Of a stretch of DNA of 34,389 nucleotides, positions 5,923 through 14,793 are shown piece after piece. The DNA is taken from positions 1 through 34,389 of the forward strand of contig JBMDXQ010000161.1 in the NCBI GenBank assembly GCA_048594975.1. The letters are read 5' to 3'. A program made the translations under genes and the position numbers. Position 1 is the first letter of the stretch. Every line of letters begins with the position of its first letter. The DNA is from JBMDXB01 sp048594975. Its GTDB lineage: Bacteria; Acidobacteriota; Vicinamibacteria; Vicinamibacterales; 2-12-FULL-66-21. Below the pieces are notes generated by a model. That model was not told where the DNA came from and made no database searches. It was given only the letters and a program-made list of their open reading frames with translations.

Positions 5923-7973
5923 GCGGCGCCGGCGCCCGTCTTCACCAGTCCGCGCAGCACCTCGGCCACGCTCCAGGCCTGCGCGACGCAGCCGCGCGGC
6001 ACGTAGGGGTCCTCGGCGTCGAAGATCTCGCTGATCGATCCGACGCAGGCCTCGTTCAGGTGCGCGTCGAAGCCCTCGAGCAGGCGCCGCGCGCCGTCCC
6101 GGTCCTCCGGGTAGACCTTCAGCCACGCGTCGACGAACGGCCCGATCAGCCAGGCCCACACGGTGCCCTGGTGGTAGGCGGCGTCACGGGCGCGCAGGTG
6201 GCCGTAGTACTTGGCCTTGTAGTCCGGGTGTCCTGGCGCGAGCGAGCGCAGGCCGACCGGCGTGAGCAGCCGCTCTCGAACGACCTTCATGACCGCCTGC
6301 CAGCGCCGTGGATCCAGCACGGGATAGTCGAGCGAGATCGCCAGCACCTGGTTCGGGCGGCACGCCGGATCGTCGCCGGATTCGCCGTCCACCACGTCGA
6401 ACAGATGGCCGCCCTCCTCGAACCAGAACCGCCGATTGAACGACGCCTCGACGCGATCCGCGAGCGATCGGTAATCGACCTCGGGCTCCTGGCCCAAGTC
6501 TCTCGACCAGGCATCGAGCAACCGCAGCGCGTTGTACCACAGCGCGTTGATCTCCACGGCCTTGCCCCGCCGCGGCGTGACCACCCAATCGTCGACCTTC
6601 GCGTCCATCCACGTCAGCTGGTAGCCCTCCTGTCCCTGCCGCAGCAGCCCATCCCGCGTATCCACGCCGATGCCGAAGTGCGTTCCCTCGAGGTGCCGGC
6701 GCGCGATCTCGGCGAAGGCGGGCAGGAGCCGTTCGAGCGTGCCCGTGTCCTCGGTGTGCCGGACGTACTGCTGCGCCGCGTGGAAGAACCACAGCGTCGC
6801 ATCGGCCGTGTGGTACAGACCTTCGCGGGCGCCGTCCGGGAACATGTTGGGAATGAGCCCATCCCGCACGTAGTGCGCGAACGTGCGCAGGATGTACGAG
6901 GCGTCGCGATACCGGCGCGTGCACAGCGTCAACCCCTCCAGGCTGATCATGGTGTCGCGGCCCCAGTCGGTGAACCAGTGATAGCCGGCGATGACGGTGC
7001 GGACGTGTTCACCCGCCGCGGGGGCGCGCGCCGCGTCCTCGGCGGGGCCCGCGGGCGTGATGATGAACTGATCGGCGGCGAGCACCAGCTCCGACGCGAC
7101 CCGGTACTCGGACACCGGTGCGGCAAGCGCCAGCATGCGGCGCCGCCGTTCCTGCTCGGCGGCTTCGGCCTCTCCCGGTTCGAGCGCCTGAATCGTCTCC
7201 CACGGCTCGGTGGAGGCGACCAGCGTCGCCGGCCGCTCGAGGGACAGGTCGGCGCGAAAGTAGCCCGGGCTCCACAACGCGCCGACGCCCTCGTACCCGC
7301 GGTTGATCTCCATCTGGTACGGCACGTTCGCGAACCCTGCCTCGTCGAGCGTCAGGGCGCCGCGGTCGCCGCACAGCGTCAGGCGCAGTGGCGGCAGGTC
7401 CACGCCGGCCGACAGCTCGTAGCGATGCTCGACGGCGGTAAGCGCGTAGCGCAGGTCGGCAGCCGCCGTCACCGGCGCCTCGTACGACTGGAACTGCACG
7501 GAAGGACGCAGCGTCAGCCGGATGGGACCGTCGCCGTCGACGAGCCGATAGGTGACGTGGACGGTGTTCTGGCCGTGCGGCATCACCACGCGCTTCTCGA
7601 TCGTGACGCCGCCAAGCTCGTACAACCAGACCGGCAGCCCGAGCTCGAGCCTGAACTCGACCAGGTGCTCCGTCCTGTCGGCCGCGTTGGGTCCGGCAAC
7701 CTCGTCTTCGTCGCCGAGCCAGAGCACGCGACGATCGCGAAGCCGGACGCGCTCGAGCAGGTGGTTGAGCATCACGGTGCGGCCCAGTGGCGCAGCCAGG
7801 GCGGCGACGAGCAGCCCGTGGTACCTCCGCGTGACGACGCCAGAGACGGTGCCGGATGCATAGCCGCCCAGGCCGTTGGTCACGAGCCACTCGCGGCGCG
7901 GCATCGGCTCCTTCAGCTCGCACCGATCGCGCGGGGTCGTAATCGATCGGCTTACCTCAGTGCCCGCCATCAT
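5880..7973 (-). CDS. Glycogen debranching enzyme (amylo-alpha-1,6-glucosidase type)
   Basis: A 697-residue enzyme of the GDE N/GDE C (GH133-like) family, which removes alpha-1,6 branches from glycogen or malto-oligosaccharides. The N-terminal beta-sandwich starts with the hallmark W-L-V-T-N-G-L-G-G-Y-A-S-G-T at about 29-42. The C-terminal (alpha/alpha)6 barrel holds YHWFTDWGRDTMISLEGL (about 321-338), with the conserved Asp in WGRD, then YQLTWMDAK, and near the end GSISEIFD and CVAQAWSVAEVLR. No signal peptide, so cytoplasmic. It is the last gene of an operon; its start lies 17 nt inside treZ. In many bacteria treZ sits beside treY and a TreX-type debrancher; here this enzyme may free linear maltodextrin for that route. 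treY is not in the window. Confidence 0.9.
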   Translation of the reverse strand: MMAGTEVSRSITTPRDRCELKEPMPRREWLVTNGLGGYASGTVSGVVTRRYHGLLVAALAAPLGRTVMLNHLLERVRLRDRRVLWLGDEDEVAGPNAADRTEHLVEFRLELGLPVWLYELGGVTIEKRVVMPHGQNTVHVTYRLVDGDGPIRLTLRPSVQFQSYEAPVTAAADLRYALTAVEHRYELSAGVDLPPLRLTLCGDRGALTLDEAGFANVPYQMEINRGYEGVGALWSPGYFRADLSLERPATLVASTEPWETIQALEPGEAEAAEQERRRRMLALAAPVSEYRVASELVLAADQFIITPAGPAEDAARAPAAGEHVRTVIAGYHWFTDWGRDTMISLEGLTLCTRRYRDASYILRTFAHYVRDGLIPNMFPDGAREGLYHTADATLWFFHAAQQYVRHTEDTGTLERLLPAFAEIARRHLEGTHFGIGVDTRDGLLRQGQEGYQLTWMDAKVDDWVVTPRRGKAVEINALWYNALRLLDAWSRDLGQEPEVDYRSLADRVEASFNRRFWFEEGGHLFDVVDGESGDDPACRPNQVLAISLDYPVLDPRRWQAVMKVVRERLLTPVGLRSLAPGHPDYKAKYYGHLRARDAAYHQGTVWAWLIGPFVDAWLKVYPEDRDGARRLLEGFDAHLNEACVGSISEIFDAEDPYVPRGCVAQAWSVAEVLRGLVKTGAGAAQEPNRAMSSTASH

Positions 7974-9852
7974 CGTTCACCGGCGCCGGTTCGCTGCCCA
8001 GGAACACGGCCGACGTCCCCGGGATCGTCCATTCCGCATGCGGGTCCATGGCCCGCGTACCTCCGCCGCCGTAGCGCACCGCCTCGCTGCTCCACAGAAT
8101 GGTCCACCGGCTGTCGGCCGGCGGCGCGAGCAGCGGTTCCGGCGCGGGCGCCAGATCCAGATCGCACCCGAGGTTGACGACCAGCAGACGGTCGCCCCGC
8201 GCGGCGCCGAAGTAGCGGACGACGAATGCGTTCGCGGAAAGGACCGCGCCGTCCACCCGCACGGTCCCCCCCGGCTCGAGCACCGCGTCCTCCCGACGCA
8301 GGGCCAGGAGGTCACGGTGCAGCGCGTAGGCAGCTGCATGCGTGTCGCGCTCGGAGAAATCGAGCTTGCACGAGTGAAACGCCGCCTCCTCGGTCGGGGA
8401 GGGGACGCCGGCCGCCGCCTCTCGATCGCGCAGGCTGGGGAACTGCGACAGGAACTCGATCCGCCCGTCGCGCACGGGCTCGCGCAGTTCCTGCTTGTGA
8501 TCGACGAAATAGAGAAACGGCGTAGACGAGGCGAACTCCTGCCCCTGGAAGAGCAGCGGCGTCGCGGGGCCCAGCAGCGTCAGGGCGGTCACGGCCCGGC
8601 AGGCAGCGGGCGACGCGAGCTGGTGCAGCCTGCGCCCGAACCCGCTGTTCGCGACCTGGTCGTGATTCTCCAGGTAATGGACGAACGCCGCGTGCGGCAG
8701 ATCGAGCGCAGGAGTGCCGCGGCGCTTCTCCTGCCATCCGTACCACTGCCCCTGATACAGGTACCCGTACTTCAGGCACGACACGAGCTCCTGCGGCGTG
8801 CCCTTGTAGTCCTGGTAATAGGCCTCGCGCCGGCCGGTCAACGCCACCACGGCGGTGTGATGATAGTCGTCGTTCCACAGCGCATCGAGCCCGACGCCGC
8901 CCGCGGCGGGTGCCTTGACCAGGTGCACCTGCTGCGGCTCGTTCTCCGCGACCAGGTAAACCGACCGCGCGCCCGCCGACTCGCGCGCGCGGCGCGCTAC
9001 GGCCGCGAGCACGTGCTCGCGCGACGCGTCGTGCACGTCCTGCGTGGCATCGAAGCGCAGACCGTCGACGTGGAACTCGTCTACCCAGTAGCCGGCGTTC
9101 TCGATGAACAAGTCGCGGACGGCCGGCGGTCCCTCGAAGTTGATCGCCTGTCCCCAGTCGTTCTTGTACTTGTCGGTAAAGTAGTCGGGCGAGAACTCGC
9201 GGAGGAAGTTCCCGTCCGGTCCGAGGTGGTTGTAGACGACGTCGAGGATGACGGCGAGGCCCGCGACGTGCGCGCGATCCACGAACGCGCGCAGATCGTC
9301 GGGCGTGCCGTACAACCGCGTCGGGGCGTAGAGATTCACGCCGTCGTAGCCCCAGCCCCAGCGGCCGGGGAAATCCGCGATCGGCATCATCTCGATGATC
9401 GTCACGCCGAGCGACGCCAGCTCCTCGAGCTGCGCCGCGGCCGCGTTCCAGGTGCCTTCGCGCGTGAAGGTGCCGACATGCATTTCGTAGAGGACCTGGC
9501 CGTCCCTCGAGGGCCCGCGCCACGTCCCGTCGGTCCACTGAAAGCGCGACGGATCCACGATCGCCGACGGGCCGTGCGGGCCCTCCGGCTGAAAGCGCGA
9601 GACGGGATCGGGTCTGAGCCGCTCGCCATCGAGGCGGTACCAGTAGCGCATGCCCGGGGCGACGCCCTCGACCACGCCGGAGAAGTAGCCGTCTGGCTCG
9701 CGCTGCAGCGGCCGCGCGGCCCCGCCAGCAGGCGACTCGATGACGAAATCGACGCGGCGGCACGCCGGCGCCCAGACGCGCGCGTGGCCGACCCCGTTCT
9801 CGCCGAGTTCGACGCCGGCCGACAGGCGGCGGCGCATCGCCGCGACCGTCAT
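7957..9852 (-). CDS. treZ: Malto-oligosyltrehalose trehalohydrolase
   Basis: A 631-residue GH13 enzyme that releases trehalose from maltooligosyltrehalose. An N-terminal E-set/CBM48-like domain is followed by the (beta/alpha)8 barrel with DVVYNH (204-209), GLRFDAT (nucleophile Asp268), LVAENE (acid/base Glu303) and ENHDQV (Asp398). The blocks EMHVGTFTREGTW and ADFPGRWGWGYDGV are typical of TreZ rather than of branching enzymes. The start ATG overlaps the stop of the upstream histidine-kinase gene (ATGA), and its end overlaps the debranching-enzyme gene by 17 nt, so three genes are translationally coupled. Trehalose is an osmo- and desiccation protectant, which suits control by a kinase in the same mRNA. 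The TreY partner must be elsewhere. Confidence 0.93.
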   Translation of the reverse strand: MTVAAMRRRLSAGVELGENGVGHARVWAPACRRVDFVIESPAGGAARPLQREPDGYFSGVVEGVAPGMRYWYRLDGERLRPDPVSRFQPEGPHGPSAIVDPSRFQWTDGTWRGPSRDGQVLYEMHVGTFTREGTWNAAAAQLEELASLGVTIIEMMPIADFPGRWGWGYDGVNLYAPTRLYGTPDDLRAFVDRAHVAGLAVILDVVYNHLGPDGNFLREFSPDYFTDKYKNDWGQAINFEGPPAVRDLFIENAGYWVDEFHVDGLRFDATQDVHDASREHVLAAVARRARESAGARSVYLVAENEPQQVHLVKAPAAGGVGLDALWNDDYHHTAVVALTGRREAYYQDYKGTPQELVSCLKYGYLYQGQWYGWQEKRRGTPALDLPHAAFVHYLENHDQVANSGFGRRLHQLASPAACRAVTALTLLGPATPLLFQGQEFASSTPFLYFVDHKQELREPVRDGRIEFLSQFPSLRDREAAAGVPSPTEEAAFHSCKLDFSERDTHAAAYALHRDLLALRREDAVLEPGGTVRVDGAVLSANAFVVRYFGAARGDRLLVVNLGCDLDLAPAPEPLLAPPADSRWTILWSSEAVRYGGGGTRAMDPHAEWTIPGTSAVFLGSEPAPVNDDGGH

Positions 9853-11396
9853 GCCACGGGCCCTTCCCGCCGGACCCGCCGGCGTTCGCGCCCGGTGAGC
9901 CGGGCGATTTCCGATGTGAGTGCCGCCGGCTCGATCGGCTTGGGCAGCTCGCTCTGCGCCGATCCGAGCAGCCGCCTGAGGTGTTGATCGGTGCGCGCGG
10001 CACTGGTCAGGGCGAGGGCGGGGATGCGCCCGCCCCGGTCGGCCTCGAGCGACTGGACTTTGCCGACGAGCGCGTAGGCGTCGTGCTCGGGCGACGCGCT
10101 GTCGCTGACCAGCACGTCGGGGCGCCAGCTCTCCAGTGCCTCGAGGGCTTCGCCGACCGACGAGACGGTGCGCACCGCCGCGCCGCGCTGCTGGAGGATC
10201 GTGCGCAGCAGCTCCCGGCCCTCGCGATCCTGGTCGAGCACCAGCACCCGGAGGCCGTCGAGCGGCGCCGAGGCCGGAATCGCGGTGAGCGGCACCGGCG
10301 CGGGCAGCTCCGCGATTTCGCTCGCGTGCAGCGGAAAACGCACGCGAAAGATGCTGCCGGTCGCATCCTGCCGGTTCTCCGCCTCGACGTCGCCGCCCTG
10401 GATCTCCACGAGCTCGCGGACGAGCGCCAGGCCGACCCCGAGACCGCCGGTGGCACGCGTCGTCGACGCGTCTGCCTGCGTGAACCGATCGAAGACGCGC
10501 GGCAGAAACTCGGGATCGATGCCCGTGCCGCTGTCCCGGACGGTGACGTGCGCTTCGTCGTGCCGCTCCTCCAGCGTGATGTCCACCGAGCCGCCGCGCG
10601 GCGTGAACTTGATGGCGTTCGAGAGGAACTGCCAGGAGATCTGCCGCAGCCGCGTCGGATCGCCGAGGACCACAATCGGCGTGTCCGGCACCCGCGCGCG
10701 CACCTGCACGGCGCGGGCGCGGGCCGCGGGCTGCACCGACGCAACCGCCTGGCGCACCGTGTCGTTGAGCAGCGTCGGCCGCGACTCGACGTGCAGCTTG
10801 CCAGTCAGCGCCTTGGAGACGTCGAGCAAGTCCGACGTGAGCTGCGCCTGCAGCCGGACGTTGCGATCGATGGACTCGAGGCCGCGCGCGGATGTGTTCG
10901 CATCGAGCTTGCCGGTGCGGAGCAGGTGCACCCAGCCCAGCACCGCGTTCAATGGCGTACGCAGCTCGTGGGATACGGTCGCCAGGAACTCGTCCTTCAT
11001 CCGGCTGGCCGCTTCGCCCTCACGGCGAGCGCTCTCCGCGACGCGCACCTGCTGCTCCGCGACACGGCGCGCGCGCCGCAGCTCGGACACGAGCGCCGTG
11101 AGCAGGAGCCCCTGCATTACGAACAGCGCGAGGTGCATGGCGGCAGAAGGCGTGGCCGGCGCATCGCTGCGAGTGGCGCCGAGAACGGCGCCGAGAATCG
11201 TCGCCGCCAGCGCCGGACCGGTCCCCGCAACCCAGGCGCTGCCCATCACTGCCGTCCCCAGCAGCATGAAGTGACTGCCGTCGTCGATAACGGCCCACGT
11301 GCTGTCGATGGCGAAGACGGCGGCCACCGCGGCAATCGCGATGGCAAACCGCAGTGGCGCGGGCCACAGGGGAAACGGGTAGGAATCGGCACTCAT
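9849..11396 (-). CDS. Hybrid sensor histidine kinase with C-terminal receiver
   Basis: A 515-residue membrane kinase. The first 105 residues contain about four hydrophobic segments arranged like DUF4118/MASE-type sensors. A short coiled coil leads to HisKA (phospho-His143 in TVSHELRTPLNAV), then HATPase (N-box QFLSNAIKF; G1 DSGTGID; G2 GGLGVGLAL). The C-terminus, from about 382, is a receiver domain with Asp432 as acceptor, a Thr in ALTSAA and Lys in ELPKPIEP; one of the usual paired acidic residues is Gln (LDQD). It has no output domain, so it should pass phosphate to a separate protein. I chose ATG 11396 over a GTG 39 nt upstream; neither has a Shine-Dalgarno sequence. It is the first gene of the trehalose/glycogen operon, suggesting stress- or osmosensing. 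Confidence 0.88.
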   Translation of the reverse strand: MSADSYPFPLWPAPLRFAIAIAAVAAVFAIDSTWAVIDDGSHFMLLGTAVMGSAWVAGTGPALAATILGAVLGATRSDAPATPSAAMHLALFVMQGLLLTALVSELRRARRVAEQQVRVAESARREGEAASRMKDEFLATVSHELRTPLNAVLGWVHLLRTGKLDANTSARGLESIDRNVRLQAQLTSDLLDVSKALTGKLHVESRPTLLNDTVRQAVASVQPAARARAVQVRARVPDTPIVVLGDPTRLRQISWQFLSNAIKFTPRGGSVDITLEERHDEAHVTVRDSGTGIDPEFLPRVFDRFTQADASTTRATGGLGVGLALVRELVEIQGGDVEAENRQDATGSIFRVRFPLHASEIAELPAPVPLTAIPASAPLDGLRVLVLDQDREGRELLRTILQQRGAAVRTVSSVGEALEALESWRPDVLVSDSASPEHDAYALVGKVQSLEADRGGRIPALALTSAARTDQHLRRLLGSAQSELPKPIEPAALTSEIARLTGRERRRVRREGPVA

Positions 11397-11412
11397 CGAA
11401 GGCCCACACGTT

Positions 11413-11426
11413 CGGTTTCGCAACCG
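11413..11426. promoter_or_regulatory. Short inverted repeat upstream of the hybrid kinase
   Basis: CGGTT-TCGC-AACCG lies 17 nt upstream of the chosen kinase start. Both arms are perfect over 5 bp. It could be an operator or a small hairpin in the leader; no clear -10/-35 accompanies it. Confidence 0.25.
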
Positions 11427-11470
11427 GCATGCCACGGGCCCGAGACCCGATCGCCAGCCCTTGATTGGGG

Positions 11471-12160
11471 CTATTCGCGGGGTGGCTCAGCGGCGGCCGC
11501 CGCCGCCTCTCCCTGGACGACGCCGCCCGGCTCGGCCCCTCCGGGCGATGTCGCGACCGTCGCGTCCAACGAGCCAAGCACGTCGTCAATCAGGCCGTAT
11601 TCCTTGGCTCTTGCCGCATCCAGGTAGAAGTCGGTGCGCTTCGTGTCGCGGATGATCTGCCGCAGTGGTTTACCCGATCGGGCAGCGAGAATGCGGTAGA
11701 TCTGGCTCTGCATTTGCTTTAAACGGTCCAGGTGATGCGCCGCCGCGGTCGTCGACTGCCAGCCGGCCCATTTGGCCGGCTCGTGAATCATGATCCACGA
11801 GTGCGGCAGCGAGAGCCGCCGCCCGGGGCTGGCGGCCTGCAGCACCACACTGCCCATGGAGTAGGCCATCCCCTGCACGACCGTACTGACCTCGATTCCC
11901 TGCTGGACGACGAGGTGGATGGCGTCGTGGATGGCGAGGCCGTCGGTTACGTTGCCGCCGGCGCTATTGATGTAGATCGTGATTGGTTTCCTGCTGAAGC
12001 TCGCCAGCTCGCGGAGCCGCTCGATCATCGCGCGCGCAACATCCTTGTCGATATCACCGATGAGGTAGATGTCACGCAGCCGCTCCAACTGCTCTTTTTT
12101 GACCACTTCCTTGACGGACTCGACCAGCTCGTTGAGCAATCGATCGCTGATCTCGCTCAT
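11471..12160 (-). CDS. clpP: ClpP-family ATP-dependent protease subunit
   Basis: A 229-residue ClpP-like serine peptidase; ClpP forms a tetradecameric chamber fed by a Clp ATPase in the cytoplasm. The nucleophile Ser101 sits in GMAYSMGSVVL and His126 in WIMIHEP; the oxyanion strand INSAGGNVTDGLAI is intact. The third catalytic residue, normally the Asp after Arg in DTxRDxF, is Thr176 (DTKRTDF) with an Asp one place later (177). The family is usually about 195-215 residues; here an acidic N-terminal helix (KEVVKKEQLERL) and an Ala/Gly-rich tail add length. The start at 12160 was preferred to a GTG 18 nt upstream. It could be a specialised ClpP paralogue rather than the housekeeping copy, as no clpX lies beside it. 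Confidence 0.85.
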   Translation of the reverse strand: MSEISDRLLNELVESVKEVVKKEQLERLRDIYLIGDIDKDVARAMIERLRELASFSRKPITIYINSAGGNVTDGLAIHDAIHLVVQQGIEVSTVVQGMAYSMGSVVLQAASPGRRLSLPHSWIMIHEPAKWAGWQSTTAAAHHLDRLKQMQSQIYRILAARSGKPLRQIIRDTKRTDFYLDAARAKEYGLIDDVLGSLDATVATSPGGAEPGGVVQGEAAAAAAEPPRE

Positions 12161-12207
12161 GGGCTCGAATTTTCGCACGCTCCGTGCCCAATCCGGGAGA
12201 TGAAACC

Positions 12208-12999
12208 ATGAGGAGCCGCGCCCAGATCAAAGCTCATCCGGTTCATCCGGCGCTGATACCGTTTCCTTTCGCGTTCCTTACGGCGGCGCCGCTCTTCGAC
12301 CTCGCGGGCCGAGTCGCTGACAGTCCGCCGCTGTGGACGACTGCCGGGCACCTGGTCCTTGCAGGCCTGGTCACCGGCGTGGTGGCCGCGATCCCCGGGG
12401 CCATCGATTACGTCTATACCGTGCCGCCCAAGAGCTCAGGAAAGAGGCGCGCGACACGGCACGCGGTGCTGAACGTGACTGCCCTCCTCATCTTCCTCAT
12501 CGCCTGGATGCTGCGCGGCGGCGACGGCTCGCCGGCCACGGCCTCGATCGGGCTCGAGGTCGTCGGCGCCAGCCTGCTCGTGTACGCCGGGCTGCTTGGC
12601 GGCACGCTGGTGATCCGGAACATGGCCGCCGTCGATCATCGATATGCCCGTGCCGGAAAGTGGAAGGAGGCGTCCTACGAGGCGAACCCGGGCGAGCGCA
12701 TCGAGGTCGCCGACGCTGCGGAATTGAAGGAAGACCAGATGAAGCTGCTGCGGGTCAACGGCCAGCGCCTCGTCCTGGCGCGCACCGCCGCCGGGTACGC
12801 CGCGTTCGACGACCGGTGCACTCATCGCGGCGGCTCTCTTGCCGGCGGCGTGCTGATCGGGGAGACGGTGCAGTGCCTGTGGCACGGCTCGCAGTTCGAC
12901 GTCTCCACGGGTCGCGTCGCCTGCGGACCGGCCGAACAGCCGCTCAACGTGTACGCCGTCGAAGTGGAGCGAGGGAAGATCTGGCTGGTCGTCCCCTAG
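12208..12999 (+). CDS. DUF2231 membrane protein fused to a Rieske [2Fe-2S] domain
   Basis: A 263-residue fusion. Residues 1-140 hold four hydrophobic helices of the DUF2231 type (HPVHPALIPFPFAF opening; His10 and His13 could bind metal or haem). Residues about 160-263 form a soluble Rieske ferredoxin: Cys204-Thr-His206 and Cys223-Leu-Trp-His226 ligate the cluster, with the flanking RGGSL and GSQFDVSTGRV loops intact. It should be a membrane-tethered electron carrier; the redox partner is not visible. The start at 12208 has GGGAGA 7 nt upstream and begins the conserved block directly. It is divergent from clpP. No oxygenase or cytochrome b gene is next to it, so it is unlikely to be part of a bc1 complex. 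Confidence 0.87.
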   Translation: MRSRAQIKAHPVHPALIPFPFAFLTAAPLFDLAGRVADSPPLWTTAGHLVLAGLVTGVVAAIPGAIDYVYTVPPKSSGKRRATRHAVLNVTALLIFLIAWMLRGGDGSPATASIGLEVVGASLLVYAGLLGGTLVIRNMAAVDHRYARAGKWKEASYEANPGERIEVADAAELKEDQMKLLRVNGQRLVLARTAAGYAAFDDRCTHRGGSLAGGVLIGETVQCLWHGSQFDVSTGRVACGPAEQPLNVYAVEVERGKIWLVVP

Positions 13000-13032
13000 C
13001 CGGGTCGCGACGGGGCTAGTGAACGCTCCCGT

Positions 13033-14793
13033 TCAGCGGGTCTTCCCCGACGTCCGGCGCTCGAACGCGACGCGGCCGCCGACGACGGTGAGGTCGGGCC
13101 GGATCGTCGGCAGCTTCTCCGGCGCACACGTCATGACGTCCGTGTCGAGCACGACGAAGTCGCCCAGCTTCCCGCGCTCGATCGACCCGCGGTCCTTCTC
13201 GTCGAAGCTGAAGCGCGCGGCGGCGCTCGTCATCATCCGGAGCGCGTCCCCCCGTGCGACAGCCTCACCGGCGCCGATCACCTCGCCGGACTCGGTCCGC
13301 CGCGTGGTCGCCGCATAGATCGTCAGGAACGGGTTGAACGGGTTCAGCGCCTCGTCACGATCGAGGCCCAGCATGTGGTCCGTGTTGATCGCCACCTCGA
13401 CGCCGTGGTTGCGCAGCGTCCGCAGGCCGATGAAGTGTTCCAGGCGCTCGCGGCCGAGGGCGGCGGCGAGCGCCGACGCATCCTTGTAGTACCACGCGGG
13501 CTGCGTGTCGACCAGCACGCCGAGCCGCGCGGCGCGCACCGACGAATCCGGATGGACGAAGTAGGCGTGGGTCAGCGTGTGCCGGCGGTCGGCCGCCGGA
13601 TGTTCCGCCTGCGCCGCCTGGTACGCGTCCAGCACCACGTCTACACCGGCGTCGCCGGTGACGTGCACCAGCGTCTGCCAGCCGCGGCGGTGCGCGATGG
13701 AGATGGCCGAGGCGATCTGCTCCGGCGTCAGCGTGAGGAAGCCGCGGTACGCGCGATCGTCGATCGAGTACAGCTCGCGCGCCCCGAGCCCGTACGGCTC
13801 GCGCATGTACGCGGTGCCGATGAGGATTCCGCCGTCCGCCGTGATCTTCAGCGGGCCGGTCTTCAGCCATTCGTCCCCCTCGCCGAACCGGAACGGCAGG
13901 CCGGCGACGAACTGCTCGACCTCGGCGGCCTCCGCCGGCCGCGGAATGCGGATCGTCACGGTGGCGCGCAGCTTCAGGAGGCCGGTCCGGCGCAGCGTCT
14001 GGTATACCCTGTGGCCTTCCAGCGTGGCGCCGCGCTCGATGATGCTCGTGATGCCGGTCGCGAGGTACCGATCGTGTACTCGCGCGAGCGCGTCGAGCGG
14101 CGGGGTCGAGGCGGCGGCGGATCGGAAACGGGCAAGGAGCCCGCCGACATTCCTGAGCAGGCCGGTGGGCTCCCCCGACGCGTCCTTGACGATGGCGCCG
14201 CCCGGCGGATCGGGCGTGTCGCGGGTGATGCCGGCCGCGCGCAACGCAGCGCTGTTCAGGGAAAACGCGTAGGCACCGTCGACCGCCACCGGATGGGCCG
14301 GCGCCGCGGCGTCGAGCTCCTGGCGTGTCGGGAAGCGGCGTTCCTTCAGCCGCGGCGGATAGGTGCGCGGCGGCCAGATCCACGCGCCGGCGGGCCTTCG
14401 CTTCGTCTCGGCGCGAACCCACGCCTGCAGCTCGCTCACCGATCGGAGGTTGCGGTACGGCTGCCCGACCTCTCCCGCCGCGACGCCGAGCGCGTGGACG
14501 TGGGTGTCGATGATCCCCGGAATGACGGTGCGTCCGCGCGCGTCGATCACCTGCGTGCCGGCGCCGACGTGCGCGCGCGCCTCCTCGTTCGTTCCGACGA
14601 CGACGAACCGGCCGGCGCGGACGGCCAGCGCACTCGCCTGGCTGAAGTCCGCGTCCACGGTCAGGATCTTCCCGTTGACCAGGATCAGATCCGCGGGCGG
14701 CCCAGTCTGCGGAACGAGGGCGGCGCCCGTCGCAGTGGCGAGCGCCATGAGAACGGCACCCGCGAGAGGTTCTGCCAGCACACCCTTCAACAT
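13033..14793 (-). CDS. Secreted amidohydrolase (YtcJ-like)
   Basis: A 586-residue amidohydrolase-superfamily protein of the YtcJ/exoenzyme-regulatory type. An N-terminal signal sequence (GAVLMALATATGAA) is followed by the composite beta-sandwich (PADLILVNGKILTVDADF) and the metal-site motif D-T-H-V-H near residue 97. Further motifs are ITADGGIL, LVHVTGDAGVD, THAYFVHPD and the C-terminal INTDHMLGLDRDE. These metal-dependent enzymes hydrolyse amides, imides or related C-N bonds; the substrate cannot be inferred. ATG 14793 is preceded by GAGGAG at 8-nt spacing; an in-frame GTG lies 9 nt upstream. The gene start overlaps the end of the DapA-like gene, making it the third member of the operon. Export to the periplasm is likely from the leader. 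Confidence 0.88.
   Translation of the reverse strand: MLKGVLAEPLAGAVLMALATATGAALVPQTGPPADLILVNGKILTVDADFSQASALAVRAGRFVVVGTNEEARAHVGAGTQVIDARGRTVIPGIIDTHVHALGVAAGEVGQPYRNLRSVSELQAWVRAETKRRPAGAWIWPPRTYPPRLKERRFPTRQELDAAAPAHPVAVDGAYAFSLNSAALRAAGITRDTPDPPGGAIVKDASGEPTGLLRNVGGLLARFRSAAASTPPLDALARVHDRYLATGITSIIERGATLEGHRVYQTLRRTGLLKLRATVTIRIPRPAEAAEVEQFVAGLPFRFGEGDEWLKTGPLKITADGGILIGTAYMREPYGLGARELYSIDDRAYRGFLTLTPEQIASAISIAHRRGWQTLVHVTGDAGVDVVLDAYQAAQAEHPAADRRHTLTHAYFVHPDSSVRAARLGVLVDTQPAWYYKDASALAAALGRERLEHFIGLRTLRNHGVEVAINTDHMLGLDRDEALNPFNPFLTIYAATTRRTESGEVIGAGEAVARGDALRMMTSAAARFSFDEKDRGSIERGKLGDFVVLDTDVMTCAPEKLPTIRPDLTVVGGRVAFERRTSGKTR

Noticed and set aside
5181..8177. Very long open frame on the plus strand (998 codons) opposite the debranching enzyme and treZ
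   Set aside because: It is Arg/His/Asp-rich antisense translation with no family motifs, while the minus strand carries clear enzyme motifs over the same bases.
13020..13035. Terminator between the Rieske and amidohydrolase genes
   Set aside because: TGAACG-CTCC-CGTTCA forms a 6-bp hairpin but has no T-tract and overlaps the amidohydrolase stop; too weak to call.
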